From NCBI GenBank assembly GCA_900550935.1, contig URUD01000001.1, forward strand, positions 1-64,000: DNA of 64,000 nt, read 5' to 3'. The stretch is from an uncultured Roseburia sp. (GTDB lineage Bacteria; Bacillota; Clostridia; Lachnospirales; Lachnospiraceae). The translations under genes were made by a program, and so were the position numbers. How positions within the stretch are numbered: the first letter of the stretch is position 1; every line of letters begins with the position of its first letter. The notes under the pieces were generated by a model. That model was not told the DNA's origin, made no database searches, and worked only from the letters and a program-made list of their open reading frames with translations. Positions 52,667-61,737 of the stretch are shown here, in pieces.

Positions 52667-52721
52667 TTGCGAAACCATAAAAAAAGTATTAAAATTTAGT
52701 TACAGTCTGGTCATACCAGAC
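52667..52721 (+). promoter_or_regulatory. Promoter and leader hairpin of the DUF5692 gene
   Basis: TTGCGA (52667-52672) and TAAAAT (52690-52695) are 17 bases apart. A tight hairpin, GTCTGG (52705-52710) with CCAGAC (52716-52721), lies at the start of the transcript. Confidence 0.55.
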
Positions 52722-52754
52722 GGGAGTATATTTTAATCTAAGGAGGAAATAGCT

Positions 52755-53813
52755 ATGTTATTCCAAATTTATGGTGACAATTCCATGTATCAGCTTCTGG
52801 GCTGGGTACTGGTGTTCGCAGGCCTTGTGATCTGTAACGAGATCGCGCGTCGTACCAAGATGGGAGGTATCTTCTTTTTCCTGGTACTGCCACTTGCACT
52901 GACCGTATACTTCATTGCAATCGCAGTTGGAGCAGCTAGCGGAGCAGAGTGGGCACTGAACAATCAGACACATGTTTACATGAATGGATGGTTCCATTAC
53001 GCAAAACTTTATGCAGCCGTAGCAGGATGTATCGGTTTCATGATGATCAAGTACAAATGGGGCATCGGAAAGAAAGACTGGTTCAAACCTTTCCCATTCA
53101 TTATCGTAGCAATCAACATTTTAATCGCAGTAGGTTCTGACTTTGAGTCAGCAATCCGCGGTGCACACGCTTTAGCAGAGACAGGTTCCAGATACTGGCT
53201 GTCAAACGAGGGCGTATGGCTCTACGGCGGATGGTGGAACTGGGTAAACGGTATTGCAGGTATCTTAAACATCTTCTGTATGACAGGATGGTGGGGTATC
53301 TATACTTCCAAGAAAAAAGACGATATGCTGTGGCCAGACATGACATGGTGCTTTATCATTGCATATGATATCTGGAACTTCGAGTATACATACAGCAACC
53401 TGCCAACACATACCTGGTACTGTGGTGTTGCATTATTATTAGCACCAACTTTCGCAAATGCTTTCTGGAACAAAGGTGGCTGGATCCAGAATCGTGCCAA
53501 TACTTTAGCAATCTGGTGTATGTTTGCACAGGTATTCCCATTATTCCAGGTTGGAACCAAGTTTGCAGTACTTCCAGTACTCTATGGAACAGATTGGACG
53601 AATGGATTAGAGTTATCTACAGCAGCACAGCCTGCATATGCAAATCCAACCGCACAGGGGGTGGTCGCAATCCTTGCATTAGTTGCTAACGTAATCTGCC
53701 TGACAGCGATCATCAAACGTTCTGTTGAGCAGAAGAAGAACCCATACAAGAACGAGATCTTTACCGATCAGAAAGACTTCAAGATCGCAATGTCCCGTGC
53801 AGAGAGCAAATAA
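52755..53813 (+). CDS. DUF5692 family membrane protein
   Basis: A 352-residue polytopic protein with about nine helices and many Trp residues (WLYGGWWNWVNG, MTGWWGIY, WNFEYTYSNLPTHTW). The pattern matches, as far as I can recall, the DUF5692 family of unknown function common in Lachnospiraceae. AAGGAGG lies upstream of ATG. It has its own promoter after hcp and ends in a strong terminator. A transport or membrane-sensing role is possible, but nothing in the sequence fixes it. Confidence 0.8.
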   Translation: MLFQIYGDNSMYQLLGWVLVFAGLVICNEIARRTKMGGIFFFLVLPLALTVYFIAIAVGAASGAEWALNNQTHVYMNGWFHYAKLYAAVAGCIGFMMIKYKWGIGKKDWFKPFPFIIVAINILIAVGSDFESAIRGAHALAETGSRYWLSNEGVWLYGGWWNWVNGIAGILNIFCMTGWWGIYTSKKKDDMLWPDMTWCFIIAYDIWNFEYTYSNLPTHTWYCGVALLLAPTFANAFWNKGGWIQNRANTLAIWCMFAQVFPLFQVGTKFAVLPVLYGTDWTNGLELSTAAQPAYANPTAQGVVAILALVANVICLTAIIKRSVEQKKNPYKNEIFTDQKDFKIAMSRAESK

Positions 53814-53841
53814 AAAATAGTGTAGCAGACTATGAGATGAG

Positions 53842-53872
53842 AAATCCTCCCTTGAAAAAGGGGGGATTTTTG
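53842..53872 (+). terminator. Terminator after the DUF5692 gene
   Basis: AAATCCTCCCTT (53842-53853) pairs with AAGGGGGGATTT (53858-53869), one wobble, followed by T residues. Confidence 0.85.
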
Positions 53873-53982
53873 GATTGTATGTAAATTATTCCTTTCATTT
53901 TAAAACAGAGTGTGCTAAAGTAAAAACAGGGAAAAGCATGAGGGAACATGAGGAAAACGAGAGGAAAAGAGGGAGTGTTTTT

Positions 53983-55884
53983 ATGACAGATGTTTTATTT
54001 TATCAGAATTATACTCCGGTGGCAGATGTCTGTACCATTGCAATTTCTACGATACACTGGTTCTTACTGGGTTCTACTTACGCAATCAAGAAGAAAAATC
54101 TTTCTCTGTTTCGTGTTGTCAATTTTCTTGTGATGTTTGCAGCAATTTCCAATATTACTTATCACGAATTTGTAAAAGTGCTGTCGCATGAAAATATCGG
54201 ATGGGTGTATGCCACGAGAAATATGACGTACCTTTCCCTTTTTCTTGCGTATGCACTTTATTGTGTTTATGTATGGAATCTGGTTGGGGTACAGGGACGT
54301 AAACGAACCTGCTTTAAATGTGCAGTGTGGGGAGGCTTTGCCATATTTGGGCTGATAGAGGTTACAACTGCATTTACGAAAATGGGTTTCTATATTGATG
54401 GAAGCCTGCAGATCCATCAGAACTATTATCTGGATGTGTTTCGTCTGGATTATATCTATAACACGGTTCTGATCGTGGCTTTGCTGGTGCTGTACCGGCG
54501 TAAATTTGTGTCGAAGATCTTTCACTGCATGATGGGTGTTCTTGGAGTTTCAATATTTATTATGGTATTGCAGGCGTTTCTGCTCAGTACATCGTATGTG
54601 TGTATTGCGTTTACCTTTCCGATCATTGCGGCATTGTTTCTGTTTCATTATAATGGCTATGATGTGGAGACGGGAACGCTCGATGGCAAATCGTTTGGTG
54701 CCTATATCAGTGAACTTGGCAATAAGCCATTCCAGATGATCAGTCTCAGAGTGCAGGATATGACAGAGAGCAAGAGAAAGGAACTCTTAGAGCAGATTTT
54801 TGAACTTAACGAGCAGGTATTTCATGCCTCCTGCGTATTCCGTATGCGTAGTGAGAAGGCTCTTATCGTATTCCAGACAGAGAAAAACAAAAAGATTGAG
54901 CAGAAGATGGAGCAGCTGCTTAGCAGCATTGAAGCACTTTATGACAGATATCACATGGAATATAAGATCATACTGATGCAGTCCGATCAGGGGCTTGTTA
55001 CGGGAAATGATTATCTGTCCATGGCAGAATTTGCGGAAGCGCGGATGTCGGCAAACTCGGTTTATCGATGCGAAAAACAGGATGTGGATGCATTTTCAAA
55101 GGCCTCCTATATTTTAAAAGAATTACAGGATATCCATGTAAAGCAGGACATGTCAGATGCGAGGGTACTGGTTTACTGTCAGCCGGTTTTAAATACAAAG
55201 ACCAATACATTTACATCGGCAGAGGCGCTGATGCGGCTTGACTTACCGGAGTGCGGACTGGTATTTCCGGATCTGTTTATCCCATTAGCAGAGCGGCATG
55301 GTTATATCCATACGCTCAGCAGGATCATTTTAAATAAGACCTGTAAACAGGTGAAGCGGCTGGAGGAAGAAGGGTATCAGTTAGAGCGTGTGTCTGTCAA
55401 TTTCTCAATCATCGAGTTAAAAGATAAAGATTTCTGTGAGGACATCACAAGGATCATCCGGGAAAATGATCTTCCCTATGGAAAGATCGCGATCGAACTG
55501 ACGGAGAGCCGGAGTGAAAAAGATTTTGAGAACGTAAAAAATGTCATGCAAAATCTGCAGGGACTTGGCGTTAAGTTTTATCTGGATGATTTTGGAACCG
55601 GATATTCGAACTTTGAGCGCATCATCGGATTGCCGATCGATATCATCAAGTTTGACCGTTCCCTTACCATTCTGGCAGGAAAGAATGCAGAATCCCGCTT
55701 TCTGGTTGGCAGTTTTTCTGATATCTTTAAGAAATCAAATTATCAGATTTTATTTGAAGGTGTGGAAAACGAAAGGGATGAGAACCAGTGCAAGGAGATG
55801 AATGCACTTTACTTACAGGGCTATAAATATTCCAAACCGATACCGATGGAGCATTTGACCGAATTCTTAAAGAAAGTGGTATAA
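53983..55884 (+). CDS. Membrane EAL-domain c-di-GMP phosphodiesterase
   Basis: A 633-residue protein. Seven or eight helices (about residues 15-225) form a membrane sensor. A middle domain (about 235-385) looks like a degenerate GGDEF domain without the signature. The C-terminal EAL domain (about 395-630) keeps the catalytic set: SAEALMRL, VNFS, IAIELTES, LDDFGTGYSN, IKFDRSL and the late Glu of FEGVEN. So it should degrade c-di-GMP. ATG at 53983 has GGGAG upstream; a longer frame from 53875 lacks a good site. Confidence 0.9.
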   Translation: MTDVLFYQNYTPVADVCTIAISTIHWFLLGSTYAIKKKNLSLFRVVNFLVMFAAISNITYHEFVKVLSHENIGWVYATRNMTYLSLFLAYALYCVYVWNLVGVQGRKRTCFKCAVWGGFAIFGLIEVTTAFTKMGFYIDGSLQIHQNYYLDVFRLDYIYNTVLIVALLVLYRRKFVSKIFHCMMGVLGVSIFIMVLQAFLLSTSYVCIAFTFPIIAALFLFHYNGYDVETGTLDGKSFGAYISELGNKPFQMISLRVQDMTESKRKELLEQIFELNEQVFHASCVFRMRSEKALIVFQTEKNKKIEQKMEQLLSSIEALYDRYHMEYKIILMQSDQGLVTGNDYLSMAEFAEARMSANSVYRCEKQDVDAFSKASYILKELQDIHVKQDMSDARVLVYCQPVLNTKTNTFTSAEALMRLDLPECGLVFPDLFIPLAERHGYIHTLSRIILNKTCKQVKRLEEEGYQLERVSVNFSIIELKDKDFCEDITRIIRENDLPYGKIAIELTESRSEKDFENVKNVMQNLQGLGVKFYLDDFGTGYSNFERIIGLPIDIIKFDRSLTILAGKNAESRFLVGSFSDIFKKSNYQILFEGVENERDENQCKEMNALYLQGYKYSKPIPMEHLTEFLKKVV

Positions 55885-55888
55885 CGGG

Positions 55889-55920
55889 ACGTCAGGAGAT
55901 AAAATCTCCTGGCGTTTTTT
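55889..55920. terminator. Bidirectional terminator between EAL and AraC genes
   Basis: ACGTCAGGAGAT (55889-55900) pairs with ATCTCCTGGCGT (55904-55915) around AAA, followed by T run. The convergent AraC gene ends inside it. Confidence 0.85.
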
Positions 55921-56668
55921 GATAATATTCCCGGAAAACACGGTAAAATGTCCGCAGACTGCGAAAACCGCTGGCATAGCAGATGTCCGTGATCGAGAGG
56001 TCAGTGTGTGTTAAAAGCCCCATTGCGTGTTCTGCACGCAGTCGGTTGACATAATCCGAGAGCGAACAGCCAAATTTTTCATTGCAGACATGCGAGACGT
56101 GATATTTGCTGTAGCCCAGATCGTGGGAGAGTGCGGTAAGGCTGACCGGCTCCAGGAAATGGGCATCCAGATATTCGGCAATGCTCTGGCAGAGATCCGG
56201 ACGCTCGGAATGGTTTGGAACCAGTGGGATCGTATCGAACAGGTAGGAGAGAAAGACCGCAAGATAGCCTTTTAAAAGGCGTGGGTTTTGCAGCTGTCCG
56301 GTGGCGTACTCTGTGAGTGCGGATAAGGCAGAGAAAACTTTTTCGGACTGTGTCACATCGGAAAGAAACGGGGAGGCAGGGAGCTTTGTCGTGAAATCCG
56401 TCTGGAAATCGGGGAACTCCCGCACATCAAAGATCAGCATCAGAGCTTTGGAGGATACCGGTGTTTTCGTCTGATGGATCAGGTTTGGAAAGGTGACCGA
56501 GAGGTCGCCCTTTTTTAAAATGCGGGTCTGTTCCCGGATCGTAACGGAAAGCTCGCCTTCCAAAACGTAAAAAATCTCTACCTGCCTGTGGATGTGGGCG
56601 GGATAAGCGTTGTTTTTTGAAATTTTTGCGGTTAGGTGTTCTGCGCGGTTCTGATACAAAGCTGGCAT
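55892..56668 (-). CDS. AraC-family regulator
   Basis: A 258-residue regulator with an N-terminal cupin-like sensor domain (HIHRQVEIFYVLEGELSV) and a C-terminal AraC DNA-binding domain (SLTALSHDLGYSKYHVSHV, then SITDICYASGFRSLRTFYRV). ATG at 56668 has AGGAGAGG upstream; an in-frame ATG at 56698 is not supported. It diverges from two GH43 genes and probably activates them in response to an arabinoxylan sugar. Confidence 0.92.
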   Translation of the reverse strand: MPALYQNRAEHLTAKISKNNAYPAHIHRQVEIFYVLEGELSVTIREQTRILKKGDLSVTFPNLIHQTKTPVSSKALMLIFDVREFPDFQTDFTTKLPASPFLSDVTQSEKVFSALSALTEYATGQLQNPRLLKGYLAVFLSYLFDTIPLVPNHSERPDLCQSIAEYLDAHFLEPVSLTALSHDLGYSKYHVSHVCNEKFGCSLSDYVNRLRAEHAMGLLTHTDLSITDICYASGFRSLRTFYRVFREYYQKTPGDFIS

Positions 56669-56708
56669 TTTTGTCCTCTCCTTTTTTCTTATCTTCATTT
56701 TACTCTAA

Positions 56709-56775
56709 AATCGCAATATATGGCAAGAAAAAGAACGAAAAAAGCCTATCAATCGCAATTTGTATCCATTATGAT
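56709..56775 (+). promoter_or_regulatory. Direct-repeat operator and -10 of the GH43 operon
   Basis: AATCGCAAT occurs at 56709-56717 and again at 56751-56759, 42 bases apart, or four helix turns. The second copy overlaps where a -35 would be, and TATGAT at 56770-56775 is the -10. This fits an AraC-type activator. Confidence 0.55.
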
Positions 56776-56808
56776 AAGATCAGAAAAGGACAAAAAGGAG
56801 GATATTTT

Positions 56809-58413
56809 ATGGAAGAAAAACGAATCTGGCAGGCAGACCTTTTGGATGGCAGATATCAAAATCCAATTTTATATACCGATTATTCTGACCCGGATGCGAT
56901 CCGTGTGGGCGAGGATTATTTTATGATCGCATCGAGCTTTTGCAATGCACCGGGACTTCCGGTCTTACATTCCAAAGACCTCGTCAACTGGAATCTGGTC
57001 AATTATGTGTTACCGGAGATCCCGACGGAGCGTTACGACAGACCAGTGCACGGATGCGGCGTGTGGGCACCTTCCATACGATATCATGAAGGAACATTTT
57101 ACGTTTGTTTCCCAATGCCGGATGAGGGTATTTATATGAGTACGACAAAAGATCCGTTTGGAAAATGGAGTACACCGGTCAATATCCGCCCGGGAGCAGG
57201 CTGGATCGATCCCTGTCCGTTCTGGGATGACGATGGAAAGGCATATCTTGTCGCAGGTGTGGCAAAGAGCCGAATCGGATATAAGAGCGTACTGCATATG
57301 GTAGAGATGCAGCCGGATGGGATGGGGCTGATCGGTGAAGAGGTAAAGATCTTTGATGGAAATGAAAACGATCAGGTCACGATCGAGGGACCGAAAATGT
57401 ATAAACGTAACGGCTGGTATTACGTGTTTGCTCCGGCGGGAGGCGTAAAGACCGGATGGCAGACCGTACTGCGGGCAAAGCATCCGTTTGGACCGTACGA
57501 ATATAAGGTTGTCATGCGTCAGGGCAGCAGCCCGGTAAACGGACCGCATCAGGGCGCATGGGTCGATACCGTGACCGGAGAGGACTGGTTCCTTCATTTT
57601 CAGGATGTGTACGGGGCAGGAAGGATCGTGCATTTGCAGCCGATGCGCTGGGAAAACGACTGGCCGGTCATAGGAGCTGCAAAAGAAGGAGAGGACTGTG
57701 GCGAGCCGGTTCTCACCTATCGAAAACCAAACGTTGGTAACGTGCAGGTAACTCCATGTACACCGCCTGCATCAGATGATTTTTCCGATGGAAAACTGGG
57801 ACTTCAGTGGCAGTGGAATGCAAATCCGAAAGAGGGCTGGTACAAGACCGTGGATGGTAAGTTACAGCTTTCTGCAGTAAAGACGGATGCCACGCTCTGT
57901 TATGGAAATGTGCCAAATCTGCTGTTACAGAAATGGCCGGCACCGGAATTTACCTGTGTAACGAAGCTGCAGCTTGACGGACTGCGGGAAGGGGATTCAG
58001 CCGGTGTGATCTCCATGGGAATGGAGTATGGTGTGCTCGAATTTGCAAAAAAGGAGCAGGGCATCGTATTGCAGTTCATCCGAGGAACACAGCACTATGG
58101 AAAAATACTGGAAGAGTCCACGACGGAAGAAAACACCATGCTTGCAACCCTTCCAAAAGAGACAAAAAACTGTGAAGTAAGATACGAAGTAAAAGTGACC
58201 GGAACACGCGATCTGAGTGAGATGGAAAAAGGGTTTCCAGAGGAAACAGTGACCATTTCTTACCGTGTGGACGACGGTGATTATAAAAAAGCAGGAGAGA
58301 TGATCTCCGTTCCGGGCCGTTGGGTCGGCGTGAAAAACGGTGTTTTCTGTGTCAGAAGAGAAGAGGGAGAGGGCGGTTATCTGACCGTGGAGCGCGTAAC
58401 CTATCAAAAATAG
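56809..58413 (+). CDS. GH43 beta-xylosidase/arabinofuranosidase
   Basis: A 534-residue intracellular glycoside hydrolase 43. The five-blade propeller domain carries the base Asp27 (YSDPDAIRVG), the middle Asp in WIDPCPFWDDDG and the acid Glu in TIEGPKMYK (about residue 196). A C-terminal beta-sandwich follows (about 330-534), as in GH43_12 enzymes. There is no signal peptide, so it acts on imported oligosaccharides. AAGGAGG lies seven bases before ATG 56809. The second GH43 gene follows at 17 bases. Confidence 0.92.
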   Translation: MEEKRIWQADLLDGRYQNPILYTDYSDPDAIRVGEDYFMIASSFCNAPGLPVLHSKDLVNWNLVNYVLPEIPTERYDRPVHGCGVWAPSIRYHEGTFYVCFPMPDEGIYMSTTKDPFGKWSTPVNIRPGAGWIDPCPFWDDDGKAYLVAGVAKSRIGYKSVLHMVEMQPDGMGLIGEEVKIFDGNENDQVTIEGPKMYKRNGWYYVFAPAGGVKTGWQTVLRAKHPFGPYEYKVVMRQGSSPVNGPHQGAWVDTVTGEDWFLHFQDVYGAGRIVHLQPMRWENDWPVIGAAKEGEDCGEPVLTYRKPNVGNVQVTPCTPPASDDFSDGKLGLQWQWNANPKEGWYKTVDGKLQLSAVKTDATLCYGNVPNLLLQKWPAPEFTCVTKLQLDGLREGDSAGVISMGMEYGVLEFAKKEQGIVLQFIRGTQHYGKILEESTTEENTMLATLPKETKNCEVRYEVKVTGTRDLSEMEKGFPEETVTISYRVDDGDYKKAGEMISVPGRWVGVKNGVFCVRREEGEGGYLTVERVTYQK

Positions 58414-58430
58414 CAGGAAAGGAGATTTTT

Positions 58431-59972
58431 ATGGAAAGAATTTATCATAATCCGGTACAGAGGGGATTTTTCCCGGACCCGTCGGTCGTGCGAGTGGGAG
58501 AGGACTATTACATGGTCAATTCCACCTTCCAGTATTTCCCGGCAATCGCGATCAGCCATTCGAAAGATATGGTGCACTGGGAACTGATCGGGCATGCGAT
58601 CACAGATCCCGATGATCTGGATCTGTCGGATATCAAAGATTCGCATGGTATCTGGGCACCGGATATTTCCTACAGCAGGGGACGGTTTATCATTATGGCG
58701 ACGTTACGTCTGAATGCGGATGGCAAGCGGGAAAACAATGTCATGCGGCGGCAGCTTGTGATGTCATCCGAAAAGCCGGAAGGACCGTATACGAAACCGG
58801 TCTGTCTGGAGGTGGACAGCATCGATCCGTCCCATTTTGTGGATGATGACGGTAAACACTATATGGTGATCAGCCCGGGCATCAATCTGGTTCCACTTTC
58901 GGATGACTGTACGAAAGTGATCGGGGAGACGATACCGGTATGGTCGGGAACCGGGGAACGCTGCCCGGAGGGACCGCACATTTTAAAACATGGAGAATAT
59001 TATTATGCCATTTTGGCAGAGGGTGGAACCGGATATGGGCATGGCATCAATGTCGGGCGTTCGAAAAATCTGTTTGGACCTTACGAGGCATCTCCTTATA
59101 ACCCGCTGATGCGCCAGTTTGACCCGGATGCACCGATCCAGCGCACCGGTCATGGCAAACTGATCGAAACGCAAAATGGGGACTGGTGGGTTTATTATCT
59201 GATGGGAAGACCAAATCAGGGGCACTATACCACGATCGGAAGAGAGAGTGGACTAGACCCCGTTACCTGGCTGCCGGACGGTTGGTTTATCATCAATGAC
59301 AGAAAGGGTCCAAGTCTGACCCAGACAGCACCGGATCTGCCAGAGTGCTGTTACCCTGCATGGACAAGGGATGATTTTGATACCGACACACTGGATGTGC
59401 ACTGGGAATTTGTGCGCAATCCGGCAAGAGGAAGCTGTTCTCTGACTGAGAGACCGGGATATTTCCGGATCTGGACGAGAGATGGTCAGTTAAATGAGAT
59501 CCGTGCGAAAAATACCCTGGTCCGCAGGGAGCAGGAACTCTCCTATACGGCAGAGACAAAACTTGATTTTCATCCGACGAAAAACGGTGAGCAGGCAGGG
59601 CTGACCTGCTATTACAGTACGGCTACCTATGCCAGATTTTCCGTGTGCTATGAAGAGGGGAGAAAATTGCAGCTTGTGATTAACCGGAACCACGGCGAAG
59701 AGCTGATCGCAGAAGTATGTGATCTTTTAGATACCGAAATTTATTTAAAAGTCGTAGTGGAAAAACTGACCAGAAAGTTTTATTATAGCTACGACGGCGT
59801 GTCCTATGAACTGGCAGGAACGCTGGAACACTGTATTTATCTCTGCGATGAGGGAGTACCGGACGATCCGAAACGCCATACCGGAACGCTGGTCGGCATT
59901 TATGCAAACAACGGCGGATGCGGAAGCCGGATCGCAGCTGATTTTGATTTCTTTTCTTATCAGGATACATAA
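58431..59972 (+). CDS. Second GH43 family glycoside hydrolase
   Basis: A 513-residue GH43 enzyme. Asp16 lies in FFPDPSVVRVG, a middle Asp in SIDPSHFVDDDG and the acid Glu180 in RCPEGPH. A C-terminal sandwich domain (about 320-513) follows, with the phrase ARFSVCYEEGRKLQLVINRN. It is distinct from the first (low similarity by eye), suggesting different links or side chains, for example xylose versus arabinose. AGGAG precedes ATG 58431. Likely cytoplasmic, with no signal peptide. Confidence 0.92.
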   Translation: MERIYHNPVQRGFFPDPSVVRVGEDYYMVNSTFQYFPAIAISHSKDMVHWELIGHAITDPDDLDLSDIKDSHGIWAPDISYSRGRFIIMATLRLNADGKRENNVMRRQLVMSSEKPEGPYTKPVCLEVDSIDPSHFVDDDGKHYMVISPGINLVPLSDDCTKVIGETIPVWSGTGERCPEGPHILKHGEYYYAILAEGGTGYGHGINVGRSKNLFGPYEASPYNPLMRQFDPDAPIQRTGHGKLIETQNGDWWVYYLMGRPNQGHYTTIGRESGLDPVTWLPDGWFIINDRKGPSLTQTAPDLPECCYPAWTRDDFDTDTLDVHWEFVRNPARGSCSLTERPGYFRIWTRDGQLNEIRAKNTLVRREQELSYTAETKLDFHPTKNGEQAGLTCYYSTATYARFSVCYEEGRKLQLVINRNHGEELIAEVCDLLDTEIYLKVVVEKLTRKFYYSYDGVSYELAGTLEHCIYLCDEGVPDDPKRHTGTLVGIYANNGGCGSRIAADFDFFSYQDT

Positions 59973-59985
59973 ATCCACAAAAGAG

Positions 59986-60014
59986 TTGACAGAATAAGAA
60001 AGCCTTGTTATAAT
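59986..60014 (+). promoter_or_regulatory. Strong promoter of the MATE leader
   Basis: Perfect TTGACA (59986-59991) and perfect TATAAT (60009-60014), 17 bases apart. Confidence 0.85.
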
Positions 60015-60020
60015 GAGCTT

Positions 60021-60112
60021 CCAAAACCATGCAAATGGAGTGGAATTTTCTGGAACCAAAGGTTCTATTTTTCGCCACGCAACTGTAACGAAGCAGTTGT
60101 GTGGCGTTTTTT
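60021..60112 (+). promoter_or_regulatory. Leader with terminator hairpin before the MATE gene
   Basis: Between the promoter and the gene the leader can fold into TTCCA/TGGAA with nested CCAT/ATGG (60022-60048), then GGAACC/GGTTC, then a terminator CGCCACGCAACTG (60073-60085) with CAGTTGTGTGGCG (60094-60106) and a T run. It may be an attenuator, an unassigned riboswitch or a small RNA of about 90 bases. Confidence 0.65.
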
Positions 60113-60158
60113 GTGCGTAAAAATAACAGGAAAAGTAAAATGAGAAAGGAAGGCAGAT

Positions 60159-61490
60159 ATGAATCAGAATTTTATGAAAGAAAAGCCGGTAATGCCACTT
60201 GTCATTTCGATGGCATTGCCAATGACACTGTCGATGCTTGTAAATGCTTTGTATAACATTGTGGACAGCTACTTCGTTGCCAGCATGAGCGAAGATGCCA
60301 TGACGGCATTATCTTTGGTTTATCCGATCCAAAATCTCGTCATTGCGGTAATCGTCGGCTTTGGGATCGGTGTCAATGCGATGATCGCATATTATACCGG
60401 GGCAGGGGAACAGAAACTGGCGGATCACTGTGCATCCATGGGTGTGTTCTTAAATGTCATTCATGGAATTTTGCTTACGATCTTCTGTATCGGGATCATG
60501 CCGTATTTCCTTTCCATGTTTACCGGAAAGGAAGCGATCATAAAACTGGGGGTTGATTATTCGAATGTGGTATTTTTATTTGTCATTCCAAACTCGATCG
60601 CGATCAGTTTTGAGAAGATCTTCCAGTCTGTGGGCAGGATGAAAGTTTCCATGATCTGTATGATGATCGGCTGTATGGTCAATATCGTGCTCGATCCGCT
60701 TCTGATCTTTGGCATTGGCATTTTCCCGGAGCTTGGGATGCAGGGAGCAGCGATCGCAACGGGGATCGGACAGGTGGTCACGATGGTGGCATATCTTCTC
60801 GTCCACTGGAAAAGACCGTTATCCGTCCGTATCTGTTTCCGCGATATGAAACCACAGAAAGAGCTGTGCAAAAAGATCTATATGATCGGTGTCCCGGCGA
60901 CACTAAATCTGGCACTGCCGTCAGTCCAGATCTCTGCATTAAATGCGATCCTCTCTGCCTATGCGGCAGGCTATGTGCTTGTTCTGGGAGCGTACTTTAA
61001 GCTGCAGACATTCTTATATCTGACCGGAAATGGTGTGGTTCAGGGAATGCGTCCGCTGATGGGCTTTAATTACGGAGCAGGCGAGATGAAACGTGTGAAA
61101 AAGATTTTTGAATCGGCACTGATCCTGATTTCTGGTGTCATGGTCATTGGAACGATCCTTTGCGTGCTGATCCCGGAAACTCTGATCAGTCTGTTTACCG
61201 AAAATGCGCAGACGATCGCAATGGGCAGGGAGGCACTGCATATTATCTGTATCGGATTTATCGTATCTTCTGTTTCTGTGACCGTGTCAGGAGCACTCGA
61301 GGGACTGGGAAAAGGTGTAGACTCATTAATCATTTCCGCACTGCGCTATATTGTGCTGATGCTGCCACTTGCATTTGTATTAAGCCGCGTGTTTGGTGCA
61401 GCAGGTGTGTTCCATGCGTTCTGGGTAACCGAGGTACTGACCGCTGTGATCTCACTGCTGCTCTGGAAAAAGCAGAAAGATACAAGATAA
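60159..61490 (+). CDS. MATE family efflux transporter
   Basis: A 443-residue multidrug and toxin extrusion protein with 12 helices. Family marks include PLVISMALPMTLSMLVNALY and DSYFVASMS at the N-terminus, and the second-half repeat with GNGVVQGMRPLMGFNYGAGE. It exports drugs or metabolites with a sodium or proton gradient. The site AAAGGAAGG precedes ATG 60159. Expression depends on reading through the leader terminator. Confidence 0.93.
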   Translation: MNQNFMKEKPVMPLVISMALPMTLSMLVNALYNIVDSYFVASMSEDAMTALSLVYPIQNLVIAVIVGFGIGVNAMIAYYTGAGEQKLADHCASMGVFLNVIHGILLTIFCIGIMPYFLSMFTGKEAIIKLGVDYSNVVFLFVIPNSIAISFEKIFQSVGRMKVSMICMMIGCMVNIVLDPLLIFGIGIFPELGMQGAAIATGIGQVVTMVAYLLVHWKRPLSVRICFRDMKPQKELCKKIYMIGVPATLNLALPSVQISALNAILSAYAAGYVLVLGAYFKLQTFLYLTGNGVVQGMRPLMGFNYGAGEMKRVKKIFESALILISGVMVIGTILCVLIPETLISLFTENAQTIAMGREALHIICIGFIVSSVSVTVSGALEGLGKGVDSLIISALRYIVLMLPLAFVLSRVFGAAGVFHAFWVTEVLTAVISLLLWKKQKDTR

Positions 61491-61537
61491 GCATTGTATA
61501 TTTGAGAAAGAAAAATACGAAAACATATGGGCTGTAA

Positions 61538-61566
61538 TTGACGAAACAGGAATGATTTGGTACAAT
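61538..61566 (+). promoter_or_regulatory. Promoter of the riboswitch leader
   Basis: TTGACG (61538-61543) and TACAAT (61561-61566), 17 bases apart. Confidence 0.7.
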
Positions 61567-61697
61567 ACCCAAAAAGGGGAGTAGCTTGCCGCTTAAGTTC
61601 GGTTCATTTTTCGTCAGGTCAGTTATAAAAAGATATAACTCGGAAAGTGATTAATTAGCGAGACTTTTACTGTATACGCAGTAGGAGTCTCTTTTTA
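61567..61697 (+). promoter_or_regulatory. yybP-ykoY (manganese) riboswitch
   Basis: The conserved elements are seen in order: GGGGAGTAGC near 61576, TTCGTCAGG near 61610 and GCGAGACTTTTAC near 61658. A terminator overlaps the end: GAGACT (61660-61665) with AGTCTC (61686-61691) and an inner ACTG/CAGT stem, then a T run. The class senses Mn(II) and turns genes on, which suits the exchanger downstream. Confidence 0.85.
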
Positions 61698-61737
61698 TAC
61701 CTGCTGCAAAAAGAAAAAGAGAAAAGAGGAAAAGACG

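Noticed and set aside
57010..57633. A 207-codon minus-strand frame in the GH43 gene
   Set aside because: The plus strand encodes a full GH43 domain with catalytic residues; the antisense frame has no recognisable features.
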